A stretch of DNA of 64,000 bases from Lentzea sp. NBRC 105346 (lineage in GTDB: Bacteria > Actinomycetota > Actinomycetes > Mycobacteriales > Pseudonocardiaceae): positions 310,001 through 374,000 of the forward strand of contig NZ_BSTQ01000001.1 in the NCBI RefSeq assembly GCF_030269605.1. The letters are read 5' to 3'. A model generated the notes under the pieces. The model was not told where the DNA came from, did no database searches, and saw only the letters and a list, made by a program, of their open reading frames with translations. Position 1 is the stretch's first letter; each line of letters starts with the position of its first letter. Shown here in pieces: positions 46,008 through 55,002 of this stretch. Position numbers and translations under genes: made by a program.

Positions 46008-47176
46008 GAACTGTGATCGTCGGAGCGGGGATCGCGGGTGTGTCGTTGGCCTGGTGGCTGGAACGCGCGGGATGGGATGTCCTCGTGCTGGAGCAGGCGC
46101 CCGCCTTCCGCGAAGGCGGCTACATGATCGACTTCTTCGGGCCCGGCTACCGGGTTGCGGACCGAATGGGTCTGCTGGACGAGCTGAAACGACTCCGCGC
46201 GCCGATCTCCAGTGTCACCTATGTCGATCACGAGGGGCGGCGCAGGAGCGAGCTCGACGAGTCCTCGTACGACATGATCGCGGACGACGTGATCAGTCTG
46301 CCGCGCGGTGACCTCGCGCGAACGGTGTACGAGCACCTGCGGTCTCAGGTGCGGTTCGGCGTCACGGTCGACCAGATCGAGGAGATCGGTGGGGGAGTGC
46401 GTGTGACACTGACCGACGGCAGCGTGGAACACGCGGATCTGCTGGTCGGCGCGGACGGCGTGCACTCACGTGTACGCGAGCTCGTGTTCGGGCGGGAGGA
46501 GCGGTTCGTGCGCTATCTCGGCTACCACACGGCGGCGTTCACCACGGACAACGCCGAGCTGAGCGCGCGGATCGGTCCCCGCTACCAGATGCTGACCGTG
46601 CCCGGCCGGATGATGGGCTGCTACGCCATGCGTGACAGCGTGCTGGCGGCGCTGTTCCTGTACCGCAGCAACGAGTGGGACCTGCCACGCGATGCGGGCG
46701 CGGCGCTGCGCGAGGAGTTCGCCGGTTTCGGCTGGGTGACGCCCGAGGTGCTGCGCGCTCTGCCGGACGATCTCTATTTCGACCAGGTGTGCCAGGTCGA
46801 ACTCGACTCGTGGCACGAAGGCCGGGTCGTGCTGCTGGGCGACTCGTGCCAGGCCGTGTCGCTGTTCGCCGGTCACGGCGCTTCGCTCGCGGTGACCGCG
46901 GCCTTCGTCCTGGCCGAGGAACTCCAGGCCGATGCGGAGGTGGAGACCGCACTCGGGCGCTACCAGGACCGAATGCGGCCGGTCGCCACGAAGACCCAGG
47001 AGTTCGGTCGCCGGTTCATCGAGTGGATGGCGCCGTCGACCCGGTGGCGGATCCTCGCCCGCGACATGTTCCTGAAGCTCGCACGTGTACCGGTCATCAA
47101 GGGGATGCTGCGGAAGTCGGTCAGCCCGGACACGGGCGACGTGCTCGTCCGGCCCGGCGTCAGCCCTGTGCGCTGA
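46004..47176 (+). CDS. FAD-dependent aromatic hydroxylase-type monooxygenase
   Basis: The 390-residue protein has the motifs of class A flavin monooxygenases: GAGIAG at 7-12 for FAD, LVGADGVHS (DG motif) near 150, and LLGDSCQAVSLFAGHGASLA (GD motif) near 280. Such enzymes use NAD(P)H and oxygen to hydroxylate small aromatic or polycyclic molecules, including antibiotics. The substrate cannot be read from sequence. Coupling to a TetR gene suggests inducible detoxification. Length is normal for the family. Confidence 0.88.
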   Translation: MRTVIVGAGIAGVSLAWWLERAGWDVLVLEQAPAFREGGYMIDFFGPGYRVADRMGLLDELKRLRAPISSVTYVDHEGRRRSELDESSYDMIADDVISLPRGDLARTVYEHLRSQVRFGVTVDQIEEIGGGVRVTLTDGSVEHADLLVGADGVHSRVRELVFGREERFVRYLGYHTAAFTTDNAELSARIGPRYQMLTVPGRMMGCYAMRDSVLAALFLYRSNEWDLPRDAGAALREEFAGFGWVTPEVLRALPDDLYFDQVCQVELDSWHEGRVVLLGDSCQAVSLFAGHGASLAVTAAFVLAEELQADAEVETALGRYQDRMRPVATKTQEFGRRFIEWMAPSTRWRILARDMFLKLARVPVIKGMLRKSVSPDTGDVLVRPGVSPVR

Positions 47177-47216
47177 ATCATGCACAGAGCAAAGATTGCC
47201 CCCAGTATGGCTGGTG

Positions 47217-47705
47217 TCAGATCCAGCCGAGGTCTCCCGCCGAGGCGTTGACCAGAGGTTCGCCGCCCGCCTCGCTGAACGCGTTGAGCGCCTCGATGAG
47301 ACCGCGGCGCTTGTCTTCCGGCATGCGGGCGATTATCCGGCCGATCGCGACGCGCCGGCGGCGGGTGACTCCGCGAACGAGCTTGCGGCCCTCCAGGGTG
47401 AGTTCGACGACCACCTCGCGGCGCGAGGCCGGGTTGGGCTGGCGTGCGAGCAGCCCGGTCATCAGCAGCCGGTCGACCATGCGCGTGGCCGTGGACGGGT
47501 TCACATCGAGCAGATCGGCGAGGGTGGTGAGTTTCATCGGTCCACGGCTGTCCAGGACGACGAGCACGCGGAACTGCGGGAGCGTGATCGTGTCGTCGGC
47601 GGCCGCGATGGATTGCGCGGACACGGCGACGAGCAGGCGGGAGGCGGTGAGCACCGCGTCGGTGAGCGCGTCGACGTCGCTCGTGTCGAGCTTGGACCGA
47701 GTCAT
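47217..47705 (-). CDS. MarR-family regulator
   Basis: The 162-residue protein is a winged-helix regulator: helices around LPQFRVLVVLDSRGP, recognition part LADLLDVNPSTATRMVDRLL and a wing with RREVVVELT. It starts at the ATG at 47705; reading further upstream would cross the inverted repeat. It is preceded 29 bases upstream by the end of the SRPBCC gene on the same strand. It probably binds the repeat at 47706-47727 and controls itself. Confidence 0.88.
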   Translation of the reverse strand: MTRSKLDTSDVDALTDAVLTASRLLVAVSAQSIAAADDTITLPQFRVLVVLDSRGPMKLTTLADLLDVNPSTATRMVDRLLMTGLLARQPNPASRREVVVELTLEGRKLVRGVTRRRRVAIGRIIARMPEDKRRGLIEALNAFSEAGGEPLVNASAGDLGWI

Positions 47706-47727
47706 GCCACTGTTGTACCCCAGTGGC
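47706..47727. promoter_or_regulatory. Inverted repeat before the MarR gene
   Basis: GCCACTG and CAGTGGC face each other with eight bases between, ending right at the MarR start codon. This position fits an autoregulatory operator acting on a short leader. Confidence 0.5.
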
Positions 47728-47734
47728 ACCGGTT

Positions 47735-48157
47735 TCAGTGCCCCGCGGCCGGGCGACTTGGCGGACGCGGTTCGGCGGCGATCACCGTTTCCAGTGCGCC
47801 GAGGGCTTCCTCGACCCAGGCCTCGACACGGCAGCGCGGCACGCCTTCGGCGCCGGTGATCTCGACCGTGACCGTGACCGCGCTGCGGTCCGGTGCCAGG
47901 CGCAGGACCTGCAGCGAGCCCGAGTAGCTGGTGGTCGAGTCGATGCCCCAGTCGATGCGGAGTCGTTCCCAGTCGATCGAGACCTGCCGTTCGAGATCGA
48001 TATCGTGATCCGCGCCCGGCAACCACAACCGGACGAGGTTCGGGCCGGACAGCTCGACCTCGATCGACCTGGGCAGCCATGTCGTCATGTACTCGAGGTC
48101 GGTGACGACGTCGAAGACGACTTCCGCGTCGGCTGGCATGGATCGGCTTCGGGGCAA
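47735..48157 (-). CDS. SRPBCC (polyketide cyclase-like) protein
   Basis: The 140-residue protein has the START/Bet v1-type pattern: RSMPADAEVVFDVVTDLEYMTTWLP at the beginning, strands with VRLWLPG, and a long C-terminal helix (EAWVEEALGALETVIA). These proteins bind hydrophobic ligands in a cavity and range from cyclases to stress proteins. A TTG at 48157 after GTGAGGA is favoured over the ATG at 48139, which lacks a ribosome site. Function beyond ligand binding is not readable. Confidence 0.78.
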   Translation of the reverse strand: MPRSRSMPADAEVVFDVVTDLEYMTTWLPRSIEVELSGPNLVRLWLPGADHDIDLERQVSIDWERLRIDWGIDSTTSYSGSLQVLRLAPDRSAVTVTVEITGAEGVPRCRVEAWVEEALGALETVIAAEPRPPSRPAAGH

Positions 48158-48242
48158 GACGAAGTCCTCACGTGGTTCGGCGGATTTGTCTCATCGTCGC
48201 TGAGGCCGCGCTGCAGCGACCTGACGAGTCGCTGACGATCGG

Positions 48243-48443
48243 TCACGGCGACGATGGCGCAGTCGTCGACGGGGCTGGTGAGCTGCTCGGCGTCGACGTC
48301 GAGGTGGGGTCTGGCCGCTCGTTCACCGTTGGTGTGGGCGCGTTGGCGGTCGGCACCGGGGTCAGGCGCTCTGGCTGGTCCTGTGTGGACACTCCGCATG
48401 AGGTCAGCGCCACACAAAGGATCACCGCCGCTGTGGTCCTCAT
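48243..48443 (-). CDS. Small lipoprotein coupled to the histidine kinase gene
   Basis: The 66-residue protein has a signal peptide with lipobox LTSCG (Cys at about 16), then a Thr/Pro/Ser-rich tail without a folded domain. Its ATG overlaps the kinase stop codon (ATGA at 48440-48443), so it belongs to the two-component operon. It may be a surface-exposed signal partner or simply a linker-type lipoprotein; nothing more can be said. Confidence 0.65.
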   Translation of the reverse strand: MRTTAAVILCVALTSCGVSTQDQPERLTPVPTANAPTPTVNERPDPTSTSTPSSSPAPSTTAPSSP

Positions 48444-49813
48444 GGCTGGGCCTCCGGAATCTCGACGACGAAGCGCGCTCCACCCCCAGGACGATCCTCG
48501 ACCCACACCTTGCCGTGGTGCCGCTGGACGTGTTCCGCGACCAGGGCCAGGCCGAGCCCGCTGCCGGTGTCGCTGCCGCGGCGACCCGCCCTCGAGCCGC
48601 GTGTGAAGCGCTCGAACACCTGTGTCCGCAGGTCTTCCGGCACGCCGGGGCCCGCGTCGTCGACCTCCACCCTGACCTTCCCGTCCCGATGCAGTACCGC
48701 GACCCGGACCGGACCCCCGGCGTGCCGTTCGGCGTTCTCCAGGAGGTTGCCGACCACGCGGTCCATCCGGCGCCGGTCGCCGAGCACGACTGGTGAGGGA
48801 GAATCGACGACCACCTCGGTGGAGTCGGTGAGCCTCAGCGCGGCGATGTTGCGGACGATATCCCCCACGTCGAGCTGCTCGAATGCGTCACCGTCACCGT
48901 ACTGGTCGTCTCTCGTGATCTCCATGAGATCGACCACCATGCGGGCGAATCTGTCCACTTCGGACGTGAGAAGTTCGAGTGCCTTGCCAGACGTGCCGGG
49001 GAGTTCGGCCTGCCTGCGGCGCAGCACGGCGGCGGCGTTGACCATGGTCGTCAGCGGGGAACGCAGCTCGTGGCTGACGTCGCCGGCGAATCGCGCGTCC
49101 CGCATTACACGTCGCTCGAGTGCGTCGGCGGTTGCGTTGAAGGTCGCCGCGAGAGGGGCGAGGTCCGGGTCGGCGTGCATCGGCAGGCGCGACTTGAGGT
49201 CGCCGCCGGCGATCCGTGAGGCGGCGCCGGTGAGCTCGGTCAGCGGCCGCAGGGCCCGTCTGCTCGCCCACCAGCCGAGCGCGACGCCGAGCAGTCCGCT
49301 CAGCACGGTGCCCGCGATCAGGAGCCCGCTGAGGAACCGGAAGGTTCGATCGATCTGCACCAGTGGGAACAGCTCGACGTAGACGCCGTCGGCGGTGTCG
49401 ATGGGCTGGGTGACCGCGAGCACCGGAATCCCGTCGGCACGGATCCGCTGCCTGGCGGGCACGCCGTCGCGACCGAGCGTCAGCAACTGGGCGGGAAGCA
49501 CGTCCGGATGGATCTGGCGCCCGCTGGTGACGACCTGACCGGATTGGAAAAGCAGGATCGTCGAGTCGGGATCGGTGGTGAGGCCGGTGAGCAACTCGGT
49601 GAGTCCGTCCGAGCCGGAGCGCAGGGACTCGTCGACGAGCCGGACGTTGACCTCGGCCTGCCGGGTTGCGCCCTGCAGGCGTTGCCGCAGCATGTAGTCC
49701 GACGCGAGATTCCATGTGGCGACGGCAAGCACACTGGTGATGAGGAACGATCCGAGCCCCAGTGCCGCCGCGACCCGCCAGCGCAGGGACAGGCGTAACA
49801 CCGGTCGGATCAT
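48440..49813 (-). CDS. Two-component sensor histidine kinase
   Basis: The 457-residue protein has a membrane helix at about 12-36, an extracellular sensor part, a second helix near 175-200, a HAMP domain, a phosphoacceptor helix with H248 in DVSHELRSPL, and an ATPase domain with N box NLLENAERHAGG, G1 DDAGPGVP and G2 GSGLGLAL. All boxes are intact. It should sense an outside signal and phosphorylate the coupled response regulator, with which it overlaps by four bases. The signal is unknown. Confidence 0.93.
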   Translation of the reverse strand: MIRPVLRLSLRWRVAAALGLGSFLITSVLAVATWNLASDYMLRQRLQGATRQAEVNVRLVDESLRSGSDGLTELLTGLTTDPDSTILLFQSGQVVTSGRQIHPDVLPAQLLTLGRDGVPARQRIRADGIPVLAVTQPIDTADGVYVELFPLVQIDRTFRFLSGLLIAGTVLSGLLGVALGWWASRRALRPLTELTGAASRIAGGDLKSRLPMHADPDLAPLAATFNATADALERRVMRDARFAGDVSHELRSPLTTMVNAAAVLRRRQAELPGTSGKALELLTSEVDRFARMVVDLMEITRDDQYGDGDAFEQLDVGDIVRNIAALRLTDSTEVVVDSPSPVVLGDRRRMDRVVGNLLENAERHAGGPVRVAVLHRDGKVRVEVDDAGPGVPEDLRTQVFERFTRGSRAGRRGSDTGSGLGLALVAEHVQRHHGKVWVEDRPGGGARFVVEIPEAQP

Positions 49814-50493
49814 CGAGGTGGGCCGATCTTGTAACCGGCGCCGCGCACCGTCAGCACGACGGCGGGCTGGTCGGGGTTGCGCTCGACCTTCATCCGCAGG
49901 CGCCGGACGTGGACGTCGAGCAGGCGGGTGTCGCCGTAGTAGTCGTATCCCCACACTCGTTGCAGTAGCTGCTCCCTGGTGACGATGCGGCCTTCGGCCG
50001 CGGCGAGCTCGACCAGCAACCGGAACTCGGTGCGGGTCAGGTAGAGCTCCTCGCCCGCGCGATGTACTACGCCCTCGTCAGGCCAGATCTCGAGGTCCTC
50101 GATCGTCAGCGACGTGTTCTGCCTGCCGCCTCCCCGGCGGCGGAGCAGGGCCCGGATGCGTGCGGCGAGCTCGCTGGCGATCAGTGGTTTCGTGACGTAG
50201 TCGTCGGCACCGGCCTCCAGCCCCGCGATCACGTCGGGCGTGTCGGTCCGCGCGGTCACGATGATGATCGGAAGGTCCCCGCGTGAGCGCAGCATGCGGC
50301 ACACGTCGAGCCCGTCCACGCCGGGCAGCATGAGATCGAGCAGCACGACGTCGAACCCGGCTGAATCGAGCTGCCGCAGCGCATCCTCGCCGGACTCCGC
50401 CTCCTCGACTGTGAATCCCTCGTCGGTCAGTGCGAGACCGAGCGCCTGCCGGATGCGCTCGTCGTCATCCACAAGCAGCACGGAGACGTTCAT
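49810..50493 (-). CDS. OmpR-type response regulator
   Basis: The 227-residue protein has a receiver domain (1-118) with acidic pocket DDDE (9-12) and phosphoacceptor D53 in VVLLDLMLPG, K in VTKP, and a winged-helix effector (130-225, LTRTEFRLLVELAAAEGRIVTREQLL region). The ATG at 50493 starts the receiver directly; upstream frame extension lacks domain content. It should control its own operon and unknown targets. Confidence 0.93.
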   Translation of the reverse strand: MNVSVLLVDDDERIRQALGLALTDEGFTVEEAESGEDALRQLDSAGFDVVLLDLMLPGVDGLDVCRMLRSRGDLPIIIVTARTDTPDVIAGLEAGADDYVTKPLIASELAARIRALLRRRGGGRQNTSLTIEDLEIWPDEGVVHRAGEELYLTRTEFRLLVELAAAEGRIVTREQLLQRVWGYDYYGDTRLLDVHVRRLRMKVERNPDQPAVVLTVRGAGYKIGPPR

Positions 50494-50765
50494 GTCCTGC
50501 CGATCCTCGTTGGTTTCCAGTGCTGCTTCTATCACGCTGCCATGGTCTCCGCACGTGAGCGTCTTGGCGTGCCTTCGGAAGGAGTTCGTAAGGTTGCCCT
50601 GTGCATCAATGAAGGCGTTGTCAGGCAAGCTTTCGCTGCGGGCTTGTCACCACGGTGGCGTGGCCCTAGCGCAAGCGATGCCGGGGAAGACCAGGCGCCG
50701 GCCGCCGAGGAACGGCCGGTGCCTGCTCCGGTCGACCGAAAGGGCAGCAACCTCCTGTGACGGGC

Positions 50766-50945
50766 ATGCCGAGTGCCAGCGACACCGCGGAGACCGTTCT
50801 GGTCTGCGACGGCTGCGGCCGGTCGCGCAGGATCGACGATGGCCCCAGTGCGTGGGGCCTGCTGTGGATGCAGGCGACGAAGGATGGCTGGAAGGGGTCG
50901 GATCGCGCCCTGGGCCCGCACTACTGCACAGTCTGCGTTGGGTAA
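50766..50945 (+). CDS. Small zinc-ribbon-like protein (59 aa)
   Basis: The short protein has a CDGCG pair at the start and HYCTVC at the end, a typical four-cysteine zinc-binding arrangement. A GTG at 50757 is an alternative start. It resembles small actinobacterial zinc-ribbon proteins of unknown role. Nothing links it to the neighbours. Confidence 0.6.
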   Translation: MPSASDTAETVLVCDGCGRSRRIDDGPSAWGLLWMQATKDGWKGSDRALGPHYCTVCVG

Positions 50946-51051
50946 CGAAAAGATAACGTTTGCACTGGGCAATAATCTGCCCTGACCGATTCGTCCGTAT
51001 TCCTTCCCGTTGGCATCCGTGTTCCGCAGGGCCACGAAAGGAGACGAACCG

Positions 51052-51867
51052 GTGATCATTCGCCTCTGTCGGGTGGTGCTCGCACTGTTGGCTACCTGTT
51101 TGGTCTTGGTTCCGGCCGCAGGCGCCCAGCCGCAGTTCGGTCCCGGCTACACGCAGACGCCGTTCGGGCCGTTGGGGCCGGCGGGTCGCGACATGCTGGT
51201 GAAGGTGCGGCTGGCTGGTCTGTGGGAGGGGCCGGGCGGTCGCCTGGGCATGGAGAAGTCGGCCAATCCGCGAGTGCGGGAGGCGGGCCGGCATCTGGTC
51301 GGCGGGCACGAGGAACTGGATCGCAAGGTGCTCGAGCTCGGTCGCGCGCTGGGAGTCGAACTGCCGACGGAACCCAACGCCGACCAGCGGGGCTGGATTG
51401 CCGAGATGACCGCGGCGCCCGCGCGGAGCGTCGAGTTCGACCGGGTCTTCGCCAACCGGCTGCGTGCCGCGCACGGCGGCGTCTACAAGTTCCTGGCCGT
51501 GGTCCGCACCGGTACCCGTAACACGCTCATCCGTGATTTCGCCAAGCGCTGCATGGAAGTCGTGCTGGACCACATCCAGGTACTGGAGGCGACCGGCATG
51601 GTCGACTTCACCGACACGCAGGCCATCCCGCTCGCCACGGTGGCCGCTTCCCCGCCGGGATCGGCGCGGCCAACAGCTGGGCAAGTCGCACCGGATGGAC
51701 GCGGGTCCCAGAACGTCGCGCAGAACGCCCCGTCTCGGGACTTCGAAGGTTCAGGTTCCGATGCTCTGCTGGGCCTGGGTGTTGTCGCGGCGGTCGTCGT
51801 CGGCATCTACCTGTGGACGGGTGGAGGGTGGAGAAGGAGCTCGAAGCGGAAGAGAACTGTCCACTGA
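51052..51867 (+). CDS. Secreted DUF4142 protein with C-terminal membrane helix
   Basis: From GTG 51052 (AAAGGAG upstream) the protein has 271 residues: signal peptide (1-24), a ferritin-like four-helix DUF4142-type domain (about 38-180, DMLVKVRLAGLWE, EELDRKVLELGRALG), a Pro/Gln-rich linker and a membrane helix near 240-260. It is probably held at the outer face of the membrane. The molecular role of this family is not established. Its last bases reach the stop of the convergent methyltransferase-like gene. Confidence 0.8.
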   Translation: MIIRLCRVVLALLATCLVLVPAAGAQPQFGPGYTQTPFGPLGPAGRDMLVKVRLAGLWEGPGGRLGMEKSANPRVREAGRHLVGGHEELDRKVLELGRALGVELPTEPNADQRGWIAEMTAAPARSVEFDRVFANRLRAAHGGVYKFLAVVRTGTRNTLIRDFAKRCMEVVLDHIQVLEATGMVDFTDTQAIPLATVAASPPGSARPTAGQVAPDGRGSQNVAQNAPSRDFEGSGSDALLGLGVVAAVVVGIYLWTGGGWRRSSKRKRTVH

Positions 51868-51870
51868 GGA

Positions 51871-52373
51871 TCAGTTCGGCCGCCAAGGGTGCAGGCGCGG
51901 CAGCCAGCCGGGAACGGCTTGCGGTATTCGGTGTACTGGTCGCCGAAGTTGCGGCTCAGCTCGGGTTCCTCGTGCCAGTGCACCATCGCGGCGAACGCGG
52001 CGGTCACCACAGCGGCGTAGGCGACGAGAACCCACTGTCCGAACAGGAGCGCCTGGCCGACGATCGTGGACAGCACCGCCAGATACATCGGGTTGCGCAC
52101 ATATCGATACAAGCCGCCGATCACCAGGCGGTCCGGTGGCGCGACGGGCGCGGGTGTGCCGAAGCCCTCGCGCACGAATCGCACGAACGCGGACACCAGC
52201 ACGGCCAGCGCCACCAGGACGACAACCGTGCCGAGGAGTTGGAACGGGAGCCACCACGACACCGGTCGCTCGACCCGCCAGCGGGTCAGCAGCCAGGGGA
52301 TCAGGCCGGCCACGGTGCCCGGAGCGATGACGAAGAACGCCGCGGAGCCCAGTGCCGCAGTCCGGGATTGCAC
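51871..52373 (-). pseudogene. ICMT/phospholipid-methyltransferase-like membrane protein, 3' frameshift
   Basis: The protein should have about 167 residues with four or five membrane helices and the SAM-binding end of isoprenylcysteine-methyltransferase-like enzymes (RYVRNPMYLAV, HWHEEPELSRNFGDQYTEYRK). The frame goes wrong near 51915-51922: with one base added the tail reads AVPGWLPRLHPWRPN, the normal family ending, and stops at 51871; uncorrected it runs into the opposite gene. GTG 52373 with AAGGA upstream is the likely start. The core is intact, so the break may be a sequencing error. Substrate unknown. Confidence 0.75.
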
Positions 52374-52463
52374 GCCGCAATCCTTGCTCGGTGGCACCCA
52401 CTACGGGTAGTGGTCCGCCCCGGTTCGAATAGTTACTTCACCCGAACGGTCTACAAGCTCTGG

Positions 52464-53246
52464 TCAATGGGAGCTGGCTTGGTCGGCATTCCGCCACCAG
52501 GCCACGGTGGTGAGCACGCCGCCGAGGCCCACCACTGCCACCGACGCGTAACCAATGACCCCCGGCGCGTCGCGGCCGGGCCCGGCGAGGCCGCTGAACA
52601 GTGCGGGCACGGACCATGGGAAGTAGTGGCCGTAGCCGAGCGCGGCGACGATCTGCGCCAGGAACGTCGCCGTGATCATCATGCCGATGCCGGGCAGGTA
52701 GCCGCGGCCGGCGCTGGCCGCCAGTGCGATGGGAGTCGTCAGCAGGATGGTCATCAGTGCGGTCGCCAGGAGCTTCGTCAGTCCCGCGGCCGCGACGGCC
52801 GCGGACCAGCCGGGCAGTCGCAGTATCGCGCCCGCCACCAGGCCGAGCCCGTAGACGTAGACCGACAACGCCGAGCACCAGACCGCGGCCACGGCGAACT
52901 TCGCGGTGACGATCGCGGTCCGCGTCGTCGGCAACGCCAGGAGGTCCTTGACCGTGTTCTGGCTGAACTCTCGGCCGAAGATCCAGGTCAGCACGAGCCC
53001 GAAGACGATGAAGCCGCCGACGGCCGTGGTCTGCGCCAGCAACGCGAAGTAGGTGGGCCAGGTGGCGTCGCCTCCGACGAGTGAGGCCTTCGTCCCGAGC
53101 AGTCCGAGGTCTCGGGCGCGGTCCTGGTCCTGCAGGATGAACATGAACAACGCGCCCACGAACGCGATGACCGTGAACGCCGACAGCGTCACCCACGGCA
53201 CGTGCGAGCGGCGTGCCTTCAGCCACTCCGTCCAGGCCGCGTTCAT
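52464..53246 (-). CDS. ABC-2 type permease
   Basis: The 260-residue protein has six membrane helices and the ABC-2 layout (MNAAWTEWLKARRS start, then FGREFSQNTVKDLLALP between helices). It is coupled to the ATPase gene by an ATGA overlap and should form an exporter with it. The substrate is unknown; permeases of this size often handle antibiotics, peptides or lipids. Confidence 0.88.
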   Translation of the reverse strand: MNAAWTEWLKARRSHVPWVTLSAFTVIAFVGALFMFILQDQDRARDLGLLGTKASLVGGDATWPTYFALLAQTTAVGGFIVFGLVLTWIFGREFSQNTVKDLLALPTTRTAIVTAKFAVAAVWCSALSVYVYGLGLVAGAILRLPGWSAAVAAAGLTKLLATALMTILLTTPIALAASAGRGYLPGIGMMITATFLAQIVAALGYGHYFPWSVPALFSGLAGPGRDAPGVIGYASVAVVGLGGVLTTVAWWRNADQASSH

Positions 53247-54145
53247 CGCCCGCCGACCAGGCGGAGAAAGCAGGTCTCCAGATCGTCCTGCTCGACCGCG
53301 AGGCGCGTGGGAGGGCATCCCGCCGCCACCAACGCGGTCGCGACCAGTTCCGGATGCCGTACGGCGCTGTCGTCGGTGAGCCGGAAGCCCGAGTCGCCGT
53401 CCGGCTCGGGAGAGAAGCCCGCGCAACGCAGGACGACGCCGGCGGTGTGCTGGTCCAGGGTGGTCACGCTCAGCCGGGGACGCGTCTGGGTGGCGATGTC
53501 GTGTGGGGTGAGCTCGTGCACGAGACGTCCGTTGTGGATGACGCCGATGCGGGTGGCGAGCCGGGCGACCTCGGTGAGTATGTGGCTGGACAGCAGCACG
53601 GTGACGCCGTGCTCGTGGCTGAGGTCGAGCAGCAGCGTGCGGATCTCGGCGACCCCGGCGGGATCCAGGCCGTTGGCGGGCTCGTCGAGGATCAGTAGAT
53701 CGGGCTTGTGCAGCAACGCCTTCGCCAGGCCCAGGCGTTGCGCGTTGCCCAGCGAGAGCGTGCCCGCCCGCCGGTCGGCGTAGGGGGTCAGGCCGAGCAG
53801 GGTGATCACGTCAGTGACGGCTTGCGGAGCGGTCCGGCCGCGCAGTCGTTGCGCGACAAGGAGATTCTCGGTGACGGTGAGCTCCGGGTAGGCCGCCGGG
53901 GTCTCCACGAGATAGCCGACGCGGGACCAGACCGCGTGCTCGCCTGGACATACCTCGGTACCCAGCACCGACACGGTGCCGCGGGTGGGGCGGACCATGC
54001 CGAGCAGCATCCGGATGGTGGTCGTCTTGCCCGCGCCGTTGAGGCCGAGCAGGGCGTAGATCTCGCCGGGCTCGATGCGCAGCGACACCCGGTCCACCGC
54101 GACGACGTCGCCATAGTGCTTGGTCAGGCCCGATGTCTCGATCAC
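53243..54145 (-). CDS. ABC transporter ATPase
   Basis: The 300-residue protein has Walker A GLNGAGKT (34-41), Walker B LLILDEPANGLD and a signature reading LSLGNAQR, in which the usual LSGGQ is altered. A C-terminal extension of about 80 residues is typical of drug/bacitracin-type exporters. It starts at GTG, only 27 bases after the shared leader element copy at 54173-54210, and pairs with the permease downstream. Confidence 0.92.
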   Translation of the reverse strand: MIETSGLTKHYGDVVAVDRVSLRIEPGEIYALLGLNGAGKTTTIRMLLGMVRPTRGTVSVLGTEVCPGEHAVWSRVGYLVETPAAYPELTVTENLLVAQRLRGRTAPQAVTDVITLLGLTPYADRRAGTLSLGNAQRLGLAKALLHKPDLLILDEPANGLDPAGVAEIRTLLLDLSHEHGVTVLLSSHILTEVARLATRIGVIHNGRLVHELTPHDIATQTRPRLSVTTLDQHTAGVVLRCAGFSPEPDGDSGFRLTDDSAVRHPELVATALVAAGCPPTRLAVEQDDLETCFLRLVGGR

Positions 54146-54172
54146 GGCCGGCTCCTGTTCGCGCGTCGACGA

Positions 54173-54210
54173 CGCCGACCAGGCTTCCCGGCACTCCGGA
54201 CATCAGCGTA
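54173..54210 (-). promoter_or_regulatory. Shared leader element, copy A (before ABC ATPase)
   Basis: In the sense direction of the ABC gene the DNA reads CTGATGTCCGGAGTGCC followed by GGGAAGCCTGGTCGGC. Copies C and D share this core with few changes. The core 22 bases (54173-54194) form a perfect inverted repeat with copy B at 54293-54314. It lies in the untranslated leader. Confidence 0.65.
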
Positions 54211-54279
54211 CGCCCCATCGACCGGTTCGGTCGGCCGTGGGAACAGGTCGAGCAGCGGGAAGGCCCGACCTCGGGTTAG

Positions 54280-54314
54280 TCTTCTCCCTGGTGTGCCGGG
54301 AAGCCTGGTCGGCG
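54280..54314 (+). promoter_or_regulatory. Shared leader element, copy B
   Basis: The core GTGCCGGGAAGCCTGGTCGG is identical to copy A but on the opposite strand, pointing toward the CBS/ArsB-type genes. It is about 220 bases from the CBS gene start, much further than the other copies, with a decayed fragment between. Confidence 0.6.
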
Positions 54315-54393
54315 AGTGGTACCTGTCGTTCCCGAGACCAGGAGGGCCTCGATGGCCGCGCACACCTCGCCGAGTCAGGCGACCGTGTGGTCA

Positions 54394-54520
54394 GCGGCGC
54401 TCGATCGCGCGCAACGTCAGCGCGACGAGCACGAAGCCCCGATGAGCAGGAACGCCACTGCCAGGCCGGACATGCACGCCATCGTAGCGCCGATCGTGAC
54501 GGCGATCACATCGACTTGGT
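54394..54520 (-). pseudogene. Possible membrane-transporter C-terminal fragment
   Basis: On the minus strand, MACMSGLAVAFLLIGA in one frame and FVLVALTLRAIERR with a stop in another (joined by adding one base near 54440) look like the last membrane helix and basic tail of an MFS-type transporter. It lies between leader copy B and the CBS gene. The match is short and composition-driven, so it is tentative. Confidence 0.3.
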
Positions 54521-54534
54521 CGAAGGGTTTCATC

Positions 54535-55002
54535 ATGCGTGCTCGTGATCTCGCCGAGGACTATCCGCTGGTCCATCTCACAGACGACGCGCTGACCGCG
54601 GCCCGGCTGATCGCCGAGCAGCGGCGGCCCGGTGTCGTGGTGGTCGACGCGGACGGCCGTCCGGTGACCGTGCTGCCCGGCTCGCAGGTGCTGCGCTTCA
54701 TCATCCCCGGCTACGTACAGGAGGACCCGTCCCTGGCGCGCGTGTACGACGAGCGCGGCGGCGCCGAGGCGTGCGTGAGCAAGCTGGAAGGACGGACGGT
54801 CAAGGAGTTGTTGCCGTCCAAGGAGAAACGCTACGAGCTGCCGAACGTCTCAGGCGACGCGACGCTGATCGAGTGCGCCGCGATGATGGCCCGGCTGCAC
54901 TCACCGCTGCTGCTGGTCAGTGACGGCGACACGGTCCACGGTGTCGTCACCACCTCGCACCTGCTCGAGGTCATCCTCGCCACGCCGGGGAAGACGCCAT
55001 GA
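54535..55002 (+). CDS. CBS-domain protein
   Basis: The 155-residue protein consists of a CBS pair: VHLTDDALTAARLIAEQRRPGVVVVD in the first half and DATLIECAAMMARLHSPLLLVSD in the second. CBS pairs bind adenine nucleotides such as ATP, AMP or c-di-AMP. Its stop overlaps the transporter start (ATGA at 54999), so it probably gates that transporter. GAAGGG precedes the ATG. Confidence 0.85.
   Translation: MRARDLAEDYPLVHLTDDALTAARLIAEQRRPGVVVVDADGRPVTVLPGSQVLRFIIPGYVQEDPSLARVYDERGGAEACVSKLEGRTVKELLPSKEKRYELPNVSGDATLIECAAMMARLHSPLLLVSDGDTVHGVVTTSHLLEVILATPGKTP

Noticed and set aside
52420-52440. Possible tRNA T-arm (GGTTCGAAT)
   Set aside because: No matching acceptor, D or anticodon arms surround it. 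No tRNA was supported anywhere in the window.
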